DNA of 64,000 nt from Streptomyces xantholiticus. GTDB taxonomy: Bacteria > Actinomycetota > Actinomycetes > Streptomycetales > Streptomycetaceae. Made by a program: the position numbers and the translations under genes. The stretch spans positions 124,001 through 188,000 of the forward strand of contig NZ_BMWB01000008.1 in assembly GCF_014651015.1 (NCBI RefSeq). Direction: 5' to 3'. The notes beneath the pieces were generated by a model. The model was not told where the DNA came from, made no database searches, and saw nothing but the letters and a program-made list of their open reading frames with translations. Of the stretch, positions 44,446-52,145 are shown piece after piece; the first letter of the stretch is position 1; every line of letters starts with the position of its first letter.

Positions 44446-44802
44446 TCAGCCCTCCTCGATCTCGCGGACCTCGCAGGTGATCGTCCATTCCTTCGGATGG
44501 ATCTCGAGGAAGCGCTTGGCCCACTCCAGAGCCTCGGCCTTGTCCTTGCACTGTGTGATCGAGTAGCCGCCGATGACTTCCTTGGTCTCCGTGAAGGGCC
44601 CGTCGGTGTAGGAGATATTGCCGTCGGACCACGTGACGCGGGTGCCGTCGGAGGTCGGCCGGAGGCCGGCGGTGTCCAGCATGACGCCGGCCTTGGTGAT
44701 CTCCTCCAGCAGAGCGCCCATCCGATCCCCGAAGTCCTTGGGGAAGTCGTTCTCGGAGATCTGGTTCTCCTCGATGCGGATCATCGTCAGAAAGCGCGGC
44801 AT
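44446..44802 (-). CDS. DGPF/YCII-related protein, 118 aa
   Basis: The protein has a YCII-like ferredoxin fold and carries the DGPF hallmark in YTDGPFTETKEVIGGYSI, preceded by GLRPTSDGTRVTWSDG. These small proteins accompany ECF42 sigma factors in many bacteria. Their role is unproven and they may be sigma targets or sensors. The sequence begins MPRFLTMIRIEENQI. The upstream gene on the same strand ends 104 bp away, so this likely starts the DGPF-sigma-membrane protein unit. Confidence 0.92.
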   Translation of the reverse strand: MPRFLTMIRIEENQISENDFPKDFGDRMGALLEEITKAGVMLDTAGLRPTSDGTRVTWSDGNISYTDGPFTETKEVIGGYSITQCKDKAEALEWAKRFLEIHPKEWTITCEVREIEEG

Positions 44803-44906
44803 GGTGACTCCTCGTCCCGTGAGTACGAGGCCGTTCCCCGCCTCTCACCCATGCGTCGAACGGGAGACCGCCGGATCGACACACCTGCCGAAGTTTTTCC
44901 CAGGAA

Positions 44907-45167
44907 TCATCCGCCGAGCGATTCGAAACGCCAGCGGTGCACCGGCCGGGTGATCAGATCGGCCGCCGGTTCGGGGAGTTCGGGCAGATCGGCGGCCATA
45001 TCGGCCACCTCCCACCAGGTGATCACCAGCACCCGGTCGCCACTCGCACGGAAGGTCTCACGGCGCAGCGGCTCGCGCCCCAGCTGCTGCGCCCTGGCCC
45101 ACTCCAGCAGCTCCGCGCCGCGGTCCTGGACGGCCCGGGCCTCCCACATCAGCGCGACGACAGTCAT
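44907..45167 (-). CDS. Small protein translationally coupled to tsaD, 86 aa
   Basis: ATG 45167 overlaps the tsaD stop in ATGA. The protein reads MTVVALMWEARAVQDRGAEL and ends with WWEVADMAADLPELPEP and a basic tail. The pattern of a strand (VVALMWEA), helix and strand (RVLVITWWE) suggests a small alpha/beta fold like antibiotic-biosynthesis monooxygenases, but this is tentative. It is the last gene of the tsaB-rimI-tsaD set. I do not recognise a function. Confidence 0.75.
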   Translation of the reverse strand: MTVVALMWEARAVQDRGAELLEWARAQQLGREPLRRETFRASGDRVLVITWWEVADMAADLPELPEPAADLITRPVHRWRFESLGG

Positions 45168-46258
45168 GAGTACAGATTGTCCTTGCTGACCTCGTGTACA
45201 TGGTCGTGGTCGGGCGCGCCCGGCACGTGCGGATCCGTCACCGGCAGCGACGAGTCCGCCGACAGCTCCCAGTCGGAGGCGGGCCTGCCCCGGGCGACCA
45301 TCTCGGCCCCCAGTGCGGCGACCATCGCTCCGTTGTCCGTGCACAGCTTCGGCCTCGGCACGCGCAGCCGGACACCCGCCCGCTCGCAGCGCTCCTCGGC
45401 GAGCGCGCGCAAGCGCGAGTTGGCCGCGACGCCGCCGCCGATCATCAGGTGGTCGACGCCCTCGTCCTTGCAGGCGCGCACCGCCTTGCGGGTCAGCACG
45501 TCGACGACCGCCTCCTGGAAGGACGCCGCCACATCCCGCACCGGCACCTCCTCGCCGGCCGCGCGCTTCGCCTCGATCCAGCGCGCCACGGCCGTCTTGA
45601 GGCCGGAGAAGGAGAAGTCGTACGCCGGGTCCCTGGAACCGCTCAGTCCGCGCGGGAACGCGATCGCCTTCGGGTCGCCCTCCTTGGCGAGGCGGTCGAT
45701 CACCGGGCCGCCCGGGAAGCCCAGGTCCAGGACGCGCGCGATCTTGTCGAAGGCCTCGCCCGCCGCGTCGTCGATCGTCGCGCCCATGGGCCGTACGTCG
45801 GCGGTGATGTCGGGCGCGAGCAGCAGCGAGGAGTGGCCGCCGGAGACCAGCAACGCCATCGTCGGCTCGGGCAGCGGGCCGTGCTCGAGCTGGTCGACGC
45901 AGATGTGGGAGGCCAGATGGTTGACCCCGTACAGCGGCTTGCCCAGGGCGTACGCGTACGCCTTCGCCGCCGAGACGCCCACCAGCAGCGCGCCCGCGAG
46001 GCCCGGGCCTGCCGTGACCGCGATGCCGTCGAGGTCGCGCGCGCTCACCCCCGCGTCCTTCAGCGCACGCTCGATGGTCGGCACCATCGCCTCCAGGTGG
46101 GCGCGCGAGGCGATCTCGGGCACGACGCCGCCGAAGCGGGCGTGCGTGTCGACGCTGGAGGCGATCGCGTCGGCGAGCAGGGTCGTGCCGCGGACGATGC
46201 CGACGCCGGTCTCGTCGCAGGAGGTCTCGATGCCGAGTACGAGCGGTTCGTCAGCCAT
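45164..46258 (-). CDS. tsaD: tRNA N6-threonylcarbamoyladenosine synthase catalytic subunit TsaD, 364 aa
   Basis: TsaD transfers the threonylcarbamoyl group to A37 of ANN-decoding tRNAs. The ASKHA-fold opening is LVLGIETSCDETGVGIV. The metal-binding His pair lies in GVNHLASHICVD. Further motifs are LLVSGGHSSLLL, GATIDDAAGEAFDKIAR and GGGVAANSRLR. The C-terminal ~30 residues are a streptomycete extension rich in His/Asp. The start ATG 46258 shares one base with the rimI stop, and the stop overlaps the next gene by 4 nt. Confidence 0.97.
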   Translation of the reverse strand: MADEPLVLGIETSCDETGVGIVRGTTLLADAIASSVDTHARFGGVVPEIASRAHLEAMVPTIERALKDAGVSARDLDGIAVTAGPGLAGALLVGVSAAKAYAYALGKPLYGVNHLASHICVDQLEHGPLPEPTMALLVSGGHSSLLLAPDITADVRPMGATIDDAAGEAFDKIARVLDLGFPGGPVIDRLAKEGDPKAIAFPRGLSGSRDPAYDFSFSGLKTAVARWIEAKRAAGEEVPVRDVAASFQEAVVDVLTRKAVRACKDEGVDHLMIGGGVAANSRLRALAEERCERAGVRLRVPRPKLCTDNGAMVAALGAEMVARGRPASDWELSADSSLPVTDPHVPGAPDHDHVHEVSKDNLYS

Positions 46259-46740
46259 CAGTTGGTCTCTGTTCCTTGTACGGTCAGTCGCATGACGAGG
46301 GCGTCGATGTTGCCCGGCTGGTAGTAGCCGCGGCGGAATCCGATGGGCTCGAAGCCGAAACGCTCGTACAGCTTCTGGGCCCTTGTGTTGTCCACCCGCA
46401 CCTCGAGCAGCACCTCGTCGCACTCGAAGGCGGTGGCGTGCTGCAGCAGGTCGGTGAGCAGCCGGGCGCCGAGGCCGGTGCCCCACTGGTCCCGGTCGAC
46501 GGCGATGGTCTGCACGTCACCGAGGCCGCCGGCCGCCGCGAGGCCCGCGTAGCCGACGATCGTCCCGTCCTCGGTCTCCGCAACCACATAGCGGCGGGTG
46601 GCCTTCGGGCCGCGTGCATGCGCGAGTTCGGACCAGAACATGCCGGGCGACCAGGCGTCCTCGGGAAACAGCTCGTTCTCGAGCTCCAGCACCGGCTCCA
46701 GGTCCCACCAGCGCATCTCACGCAGGGTGGCGGCGCTCAC
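46258..46740 (-). CDS. rimI: Ribosomal protein S18-alanine N-acetyltransferase RimI, 160 aa
   Basis: A compact GNAT enzyme: MSAATLREMRWWDLEPVLEL at the start, WSPGMFWSELAHARG, the acetyl-CoA loop DQWGTGLGARLLTDLLQHA, and the closing EVRVDNTRAQKLYERFGFEP. RimI is typically encoded between tsaB and tsaD and acetylates the N-terminus of ribosomal protein S18. Other substrates are possible. GTG 46740 overlaps the tsaB stop by 4 nt (GTGA). Confidence 0.94.
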   Translation of the reverse strand: MSAATLREMRWWDLEPVLELENELFPEDAWSPGMFWSELAHARGPKATRRYVVAETEDGTIVGYAGLAAAGGLGDVQTIAVDRDQWGTGLGARLLTDLLQHATAFECDEVLLEVRVDNTRAQKLYERFGFEPIGFRRGYYQPGNIDALVMRLTVQGTETN

Positions 46741-47390
46741 TTCGGGGTGACCACCTTGTAGTTCTTGGGGACCTGCGCGTCGGGGCGGCGCAGGTACAGC
46801 GGCTGCGGGGGCAGGAACTCCCCGCCTGCCTCGAGCTTCTCCGCGGCCAGCGCGGCGAGCGCCGCGGCGCTCACATGCTCGGGGCCGCGGGCATCCGGGA
46901 ACGTCTCCGGGTAAAGCAGCGCGCCCGCGCCGACGGCCGGCAGACCCGCGACCTGCTCGGCGATCTCCGCGGGGCGGTCGACGGCCGCGTCGGTCGCGCG
47001 GGTGCGGGCGTTCTCGTAACGCGCCCAGTAGACCTCCTTGCGCCGCGCGTCGGTCGCCACCACGAAGGGCTCGTCGAGTCCCGCCTCGTACGCCAGACCG
47101 TCCAGCGTGCACACTCCGTGTACGGGGACGCCGAGCGCCGACGCGAAGGTCGCGGCGGTGACCAGTCCGACCCGCAGACCCGTGTACGGGCCCGGGCCGA
47201 CGCCCACCACGACGCCGGTCACGGCGTCGATCTTCACGCCCGCCTCGGCGAGCACCCGGTCGACGGCGGGAAGCAGCAGTTCCCCGTGACGGCGCGCGTC
47301 CACACGACTCGACGCGGCGACGACGGAAGTGCCGTCGTGGAGGGCGGCGGTGACGGCGGGTGTGGCGGTATCCATGGCGAGCAAGAGCAC
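46737..47390 (-). CDS. tsaB: t6A synthesis partner TsaB, 217 aa
   Basis: This non-catalytic ASKHA-fold protein is required with TsaD and TsaE for tRNA t6A37 formation. Its sequence shows LLLAMDTATPAVTAALHDG at the start and the signature VVVGVGPGPYTGLRVGLVTA. The C-terminal part is shorter and more variable, as expected. GTG 47390 is the start. It leads the overlapping minus-strand set tsaB-rimI-tsaD-86 aa protein, divergent from the secreted-protein gene at 47501. Confidence 0.95.
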   Translation of the reverse strand: MLLLAMDTATPAVTAALHDGTSVVAASSRVDARRHGELLLPAVDRVLAEAGVKIDAVTGVVVGVGPGPYTGLRVGLVTAATFASALGVPVHGVCTLDGLAYEAGLDEPFVVATDARRKEVYWARYENARTRATDAAVDRPAEIAEQVAGLPAVGAGALLYPETFPDARGPEHVSAAALAALAAEKLEAGGEFLPPQPLYLRRPDAQVPKNYKVVTPK

Positions 47391-47500
47391 GCAAACAGCC
47401 TACGGCCACGGCGAGGGGGCCACGGCGGCACCGTCGAACGGAGCCGCGGTGCTACCGTCACCAGGAGTACAGACATTCGGGGATCCGAGAGGTGGACAGG

Positions 47501-48061
47501 GTGGCACGGAGCAGCTCGGGAGTCGTGGCCGGGCTCACGGCGGCCGCGTTGGCCGTCGTCGGTTTCCTCGCCTACCAGGCGTCGGCGAACGTTCCCGACA
47601 ACCTCGCCTCGAAGCGGCCGAGTGCCGGCCCCTCGGCGACGGCCCCCGGCGCCACGCCGTCGGCCGAGCCCGAGGACCTGCTGGTCGTACCCGCCGACTC
47701 CGGCACCGGCATGCGTGTCGTGTACGCGCTCGGCGACCGGCGGGTGTGGCTCGTCGACGCCAATGAGAGGGCGCAGCGGAGCTTCGGGGTCATGCCGTCC
47801 ACCGTCAGCCCCAAGCCCGGGTCCTACGCGGTGACCTCACGGTCCGGCAGCGTCTCCGGCTCCGACGGGGTGCCGATCGAGCACGTGGTGCGGTTCGCGA
47901 GCGTGGACGGCGTGACCGTCGGCTTCAGCGCAGCGGTCGACGGCTCTATGGCCAGCCCCGACCCGACGCAGAAGACGGGCGGCGTGCGGATGAAGCGGGC
48001 CGACGGCGACGCCTTGTGGGTCTTCGCGACGATCGGCTCGAAGGTGGTCGTCGTCCCGTAG
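47501..48061 (+). CDS. Membrane-anchored L,D-transpeptidase-like protein lacking the catalytic Cys, 186 aa
   Basis: An N-terminal anchor (VVAGLTAAALAVVGFLAY) and a Thr/Pro/Ser-rich linker lead to a domain that follows the YkuD pattern. That pattern is visible as MRVVYALGDRRVWLVDANER, then FGVMPSTVSPKPGSYAVTSR. Where active enzymes have SHGCxR, this protein has KTGGVRMKRADGDALW, and the usual upstream HG is SAAVDG. The fold assignment is moderate, by pattern only. If right, it is a pseudoenzyme of the wall cross-linking family. GTG 47501 has GAGAGG upstream; GTG 47492 is possible. Confidence 0.68.
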   Translation: MARSSSGVVAGLTAAALAVVGFLAYQASANVPDNLASKRPSAGPSATAPGATPSAEPEDLLVVPADSGTGMRVVYALGDRRVWLVDANERAQRSFGVMPSTVSPKPGSYAVTSRSGSVSGSDGVPIEHVVRFASVDGVTVGFSAAVDGSMASPDPTQKTGGVRMKRADGDALWVFATIGSKVVVVP

Positions 48062-48099
48062 CTACCCGTACGGGTGGCCACGTACGAACCTGGTGCGAA

Positions 48100-48288
48100 T
48101 CAGGCGGCGTCGCGGTGCGTGGCCCCGCTCGCGCGGGGCGGGGTCGACACGGCGCTGGCCGCCGCGCACGCCGCCAGCAGATCCCGCATCGACACGGCCG
48201 GGACGTCGGACGTGGGGGGCGCCTCCGGGGCCCTGGGCCTGGGCGCCTTCTCCGCTTCGCGCTTCGCTGCGTGCTCCGATGCCGGCAT
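48100..48288 (-). CDS. 62-aa protein of unknown function under an iron-box-like operator
   Basis: A perfect AGGAGG (48294-48299 on the complement) lies 5 bases before ATG 48288. The product has a charged/Pro-rich N-terminal half (MPASEHAAKREAEKAPRPRA) and a short conserved-looking core VSMRDLLAACAAASAVSTPP with one Cys. It has no signal peptide and is too short for a membrane protein. The operator 30 bp upstream of the start resembles a DtxR/IdeR (DmdR1) iron box, so it should be expressed under low iron. I do not recognise the family. Confidence 0.7.
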   Translation of the reverse strand: MPASEHAAKREAEKAPRPRAPEAPPTSDVPAVSMRDLLAACAAASAVSTPPRASGATHRDAA

Positions 48289-48314
48289 GGACGCCTCCTG
48301 GGGTCGGGGGCGGG

Positions 48315-48335
48315 CGAGGTTAGGTTGACCTAACC
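48315..48335. promoter_or_regulatory. DmdR1/IdeR-like iron box
   Basis: The 19-mer at 48315-48333 agrees with the iron-box consensus TTAGGTTAGGCTAACCTAA at 15 of 19 positions. Within it, GGTTAGGT and ACCTAACC form a perfect 8-bp inverted repeat around TG (48318-48335). It sits where the -10 of the 62-aa gene would be. Confidence 0.75.
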
Positions 48336-48344
48336 AGGTCTCCC

Positions 48345-48996
48345 TACCATGTCATCACGCGCGATGCCGCGGGCGCAACACTTTCCCGACGTCTTGTCGG
48401 AACGTGCCGCCTGCGTTGCGGCCCCGGGCCGGGTTGCTGCGGCAATGCAGGTGCGGGTTCCGCTGCGCGGGGCTGTTCCCCACCCCGCCTCTTTCGCGGA
48501 AACCGGGCTCCGCACCGGCCCCGTGCATGCGCTCCACGCGGTGTTCGGGGCTCCGACCCGGGCCCGTACCGCGCTTGGCGCGGTGTCCTCAAGCGACGGA
48601 TGGGCTGCCTTCCACGCCCGGCTGGGCCAGGGGGCGCGCGGAGATGCGGGGCCGGAGCTCCCGGAAACGGGGCCGGGCGGCGCCCGGTCCGGGGTACCAC
48701 CCCCGCCGCCAGGCGCAGGCCGGAGGGCGGGGTGGGGAAACCCCACCCACCGGCGGGAGCAAACCGTCGCCCGGAGCAGGGGGACGCGCAGAGGGCGTGT
48801 TCCGGGACGTAAGGCGCCGTTGGGCGGGGCCTGCAAGTACGGGAAAGCAGTCCCGGGCATGCCCCCGGAGGCGGAAGCCGGACGCACACGATACGGACCG
48901 GGTCACGCCCGGAAACGCGGGCCGGCCCCCGGGGCGTCACGCGCACGGACCGGGCCACGCCCGGCAACCGGGCCCGGTCCGCCGCCCACCCGACGG
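48345..48996. repeat. Large intergenic region with long imperfect inverted repeats, no supported gene
   Basis: About 650 bp between the iron-box gene and tsaE carry nested inverted repeats. A left arm near 48477-48510 (TTCCCCACCCCGCC, then a CGGAAACCGGG stretch) mirrors a right arm near 48655-48745 (CGGAAACGGGGCC, then GGCGGGGTGGGGAAA). A GTACCGCGCTT-GCGCGGTG-CCTCAA segment near 48569-48593 recurs at about 53691-53718. The end at about 48840-48887 recurs at 32672-32714. The long frames across it are GC artefacts. Confidence 0.7.
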
Positions 48997-49518
48997 CTAC
49001 GCGGAGGTGGCCGCGAGGTCCGCGTCCGCCCAGCGGACGCCGTGGCCGACGAGCGTCACCACGCGGCGATCGTCGTCCGTGTCGCCCACCACCCGGTCGA
49101 TGATCACGTGCAGCCGGTCCTCCGAGAGGTCCTCCACCTTGCCGTCGCCCCACTCCACGACGACCACCGACTCCGGGAGCGAGACGTCGAGGTCGAGGTC
49201 CTCCATCTCGTCGAGGCCGCCGCCCAGCCGGTACGCGTCGACGTGCACCAGCGCAGGGCCGCCCGTCAGGGACGGGTGGACGCGGGCGATGACGAACGTC
49301 GGTGAGGTGACGGCGCCGCGGACGCCGAGCCCCTCGCCGAGGCCGCGGGTCAGAGTCGTCTTTCCGGCCCCGAGCTCGCCCGTGAGCATCACCAGGTCGC
49401 CGGGGCGCAGCAGCTTCGCGAGGCTGCGCCCCAGGTCCTGCATCTGCTCGGGGGAGTCCACCGAGAGACGTACGGAGGCGGCGGCGGTCTCAGCCACCGG
49501 GCTGTGCGGTGCTTCCAT
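48997..49518 (-). CDS. tsaE: tRNA t6A synthesis ATPase TsaE, 173 aa
   Basis: A P-loop protein of the t6A complex: Walker A GELGAGKTTLTRGLGEGLG, the SPTFVIARVHP strand, HVDAYRLGG, and Walker B-like VVVVEWGDGKVE. TsaE stimulates the TsaBD complex through ATP hydrolysis. ATG 49518 (MEAPHSPVAE) lies within the end of the upstream hydrolase gene (29-nt overlap), which favours coupling. An ATG nine bases further up is possible. Confidence 0.95.
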   Translation of the reverse strand: MEAPHSPVAETAAASVRLSVDSPEQMQDLGRSLAKLLRPGDLVMLTGELGAGKTTLTRGLGEGLGVRGAVTSPTFVIARVHPSLTGGPALVHVDAYRLGGGLDEMEDLDLDVSLPESVVVVEWGDGKVEDLSEDRLHVIIDRVVGDTDDDRRVVTLVGHGVRWADADLAATSA

Positions 49519-50734
49519 ACCGACCAACGTTAGCCGCTGCCGGTACCGCCCCGACCCGCACCAGAAGGTCCGCGAGCCGGTCGGTGACCGCCTCCGGGTG
49601 CTCCAGCATCACCAGGTGGCCGCCGTCCGGCACGATGACCAGCTCCGCGTTCCGCAGGACGTCCGCGATCGCCTCGCTGTGCGTACTGGGTGTGACCAGG
49701 TCCTTGTCACCCGCGAGGACGAGCACCGGGAACCCTTGGAAGACGGCGAGCGCCTCCGCCTTGTCGTGTTCTGCGAAGGCCGGGTAGAACTCGGCGACCA
49801 CGTCGATCGGCGTGGACTCGATCATCCGCTCCGCGAACCTGGCCACCGCCGGGTCGACGTCCTTCGAGGAGAACGAGTACCGCTTGATGAGGCCGGCGAA
49901 CAGGTCCGCCGTGGCCTGCCGGCCCCGTTCGACCAGCTCGGCCTGGGAGCCCAGGGCGCGCAGCACGCCCGGCAGCACGCGCCGGACCACGTTCACTCCG
50001 GCGACCGGCAGGCCGTAGCTGACCTCGCCGAGTCTGCCGGACGAGGTGCCGACGAACGCCGCGCCGACCACGCGTTCCCGCACGAGCTCCGGGTAATGGG
50101 CCGCGAGCGCCATCATCGTCATGCCGCCCATGGAGTGGCCGACCAGCACCAGCGGCCCTTCGGGCGCCGCCGCGTCGATGACGGCCTTCAGGTCGCGGCC
50201 CAGCTGGTCGATGGTGACCGGCAGGCTGCCGGAACCGGCGTGCGAGGCACCCCGGCCGGAACGGCCGTGGCTGCGCTGGTCCCAGTGGACCGTGCGGACC
50301 AGGCCGCGCAGCGCGGCGCGCTGGAAGTGCCACGAGTCCTGGCTGAGGCAGTAGCCGTGGCTGAAGACGACCGTCACCGGAGCCGGCGTCTTGCGCCCGA
50401 AGAGCCTTCGGCGACGCGGCGCGGCGGCCTCCGGGTCGATCTCGTCGACCTCGTAGTAGAGCGCCGTGCCGTCGTCGGCGAGCGCTTTGCCCGGGGTGCC
50501 GCGCAGAGCGCCGTACGGGCCTGCCGCATCGAGCGCGAGACGGGCCTTCTTGCGCATCCCGCGCCCGACGGTGAGCCGTTCGAGCGCGACACCCGCGGCG
50601 GCGCCCGCCGCGACCACGCCTATCGCCGCACCGGCGAAGCCCGCGCGCCGCCAGTTGTCCGAAGCCGCGGCGGCCGCCGCGGCAGCAGCGTCGACGGCGG
50701 CCTCGGCCACGTCCCCCGTACCGGTCTCGCTCAC
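49490..50734 (-). CDS. Alpha/beta hydrolase with N-terminal membrane anchor, 414 aa
   Basis: An Ala-rich start leads to a hydrophobic helix (AGFAGAAIGVVAAGAAAGVA). The hydrolase domain has the oxyanion motif VVFSHGYCLSQDSWHF, the nucleophile elbow LVGHSMGGMTMMALA, and the catalytic His in IVPDGGHLVMLEHPE. The substrate is unknown. This gene is regularly found between alr and tsaE in streptomycetes. The GTG start at 50734 lies 12 bases after the alr stop, so it belongs to the alr-hydrolase-tsaE unit. Confidence 0.9.
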   Translation of the reverse strand: MSETGTGDVAEAAVDAAAAAAAAASDNWRRAGFAGAAIGVVAAGAAAGVALERLTVGRGMRKKARLALDAAGPYGALRGTPGKALADDGTALYYEVDEIDPEAAAPRRRRLFGRKTPAPVTVVFSHGYCLSQDSWHFQRAALRGLVRTVHWDQRSHGRSGRGASHAGSGSLPVTIDQLGRDLKAVIDAAAPEGPLVLVGHSMGGMTMMALAAHYPELVRERVVGAAFVGTSSGRLGEVSYGLPVAGVNVVRRVLPGVLRALGSQAELVERGRQATADLFAGLIKRYSFSSKDVDPAVARFAERMIESTPIDVVAEFYPAFAEHDKAEALAVFQGFPVLVLAGDKDLVTPSTHSEAIADVLRNAELVIVPDGGHLVMLEHPEAVTDRLADLLVRVGAVPAAANVGRYGSTAQPGG

Positions 50735-50746
50735 CGTGCCGCTCTC

Positions 50747-51937
50747 CTACTCGTGGGGGTGTTCCTCGAAGTTGTCGAGGTCCTCGTTCAGATAGACGCG
50801 TGGGACCCGGGTACCGATGCGTGTGACGATCTCGTACGCGATGGTCCCCGCGGCCTGCGCCCAGTCCTCGGCGCTCGGTTCGCCCAGGTCGCCCGGGCCG
50901 AACAGCACTGCCTCCGAGCCCTCCGGGATCTTCTGCCCGCCGAGGTCCACGACGAACTGGTCCATCGCGACCCGGCCGGCCACCCGCCGCCACTCGCCCG
51001 CGACCAGGACCGGCCCGCTGCCGGAGGCATGGCGCGGGATGCCGTCCGCGTATCCGACGGGGATCAGGCCGAGGGTGGTCTCGCCGTCGGTGACGTAGTG
51101 GTGGCCGTAACTGACCCCATGGCCCGCGGGCACGTGCTTGACGAGGGCGACGGAGGCGGCGAGCGTCATCACAGGGCGCAGCCCGAAGTCGGCGGAGGTG
51201 CCCAGCTCCGGGCTGGGCGAGATGCCGTACATGGCGATGCCGGTGCGTACGAGGTCGAAGTGCGCTTCCGGGATCGTGAGTGTCGCCGGGGAGTTGGCCA
51301 TGTGGCGGACCTCCGGCTCGATGCCGGCCTTCTCCGCGTGGTCGACCATGTCGTGGAAGACACCGAGCTGGGCGGCGATCGAGGGGTGGCCCGGTTCGTC
51401 GGCGCACGCGAAATGGGACCACAGGCCGGTGACGTCGACGAGCCCGTCCTCCTCCGCCGTGCGTGCGGCGGCGACCAGTTCGGGCCAGTCGGCGGGCTGG
51501 CAGCCGTTGCGTCCGAGGCCGGTGTCGGCCTTGAGCTGGATCCGGGCGGGCCGGCCCGCCTCCCTGGCCGCCGCGATGACCTCTTCGAGTGCCCACATGC
51601 CGCTCACCGACATGTCGAGGTCCGCGTCGATGCCCTCGCGCCAGGGGCCGCCGGGCGTCCACAGCCAGCACATGATCCGGCCCTGCAGGCCTGCGTCGCG
51701 CAGGGCGAGCGCCTCTTGAGGGGTGGCCGTGCCGAGCCAGGTCGCGCCCGCCTCGAGCGCCGCGCGGGCGCAGGGCACCATGCCGTGTCCGTACGCGTCC
51801 GACTTCACGACGGCCATCAGAGCGGCGTGCGGTGCCCGGGCACGCAGGGCGCGCACGTTGGCGCGCAGGGCGCCGAGGTCTATCTCGGCACGTGCGCGCA
51901 GTGGTGCGGTTCGGCGGGTCGGTGCTGTGTGGCTCAT
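50747..51937 (-). CDS. alr: Alanine racemase, 396 aa
   Basis: PLP enzyme that makes D-alanine for peptidoglycan. The PLP-lysine is in LMAVVKSDAYGHGMVPCARA. The second catalytic base (Tyr) is in GHGVSYGHHYVTDGETT, and the dimer-interface signature is GRVAMDQFVVDLG. The extra ~12 residues before ARAEIDLGALRANV are usual in streptomycetes. The start ATG 51937 opens MSHTAPTRRTAPL. A 208-bp gap without a gene separates it from the nnr gene upstream. Confidence 0.97.
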   Translation of the reverse strand: MSHTAPTRRTAPLRARAEIDLGALRANVRALRARAPHAALMAVVKSDAYGHGMVPCARAALEAGATWLGTATPQEALALRDAGLQGRIMCWLWTPGGPWREGIDADLDMSVSGMWALEEVIAAAREAGRPARIQLKADTGLGRNGCQPADWPELVAAARTAEEDGLVDVTGLWSHFACADEPGHPSIAAQLGVFHDMVDHAEKAGIEPEVRHMANSPATLTIPEAHFDLVRTGIAMYGISPSPELGTSADFGLRPVMTLAASVALVKHVPAGHGVSYGHHYVTDGETTLGLIPVGYADGIPRHASGSGPVLVAGEWRRVAGRVAMDQFVVDLGGQKIPEGSEAVLFGPGDLGEPSAEDWAQAAGTIAYEIVTRIGTRVPRVYLNEDLDNFEEHPHE

Positions 51938-52145
51938 CCCGCCCAGTGTCTCAGAGCCGTACGGCCGGATCCGTACGGCAGGCGGTCGCGTGCGTCACTG
52001 GGCGGGGCGCCAGGATCTCGGATCCGGCGCCGGGACGCCCGGCAGGTGGGGCGTCGGCCACTCCCGCGAGGACGGGCTGCGCGCCGCGGGCGCACCTGCC
52101 GGACCGGCGACCGCACCGGCGCGCCGCGTCCATGGCCGTGGCTGG

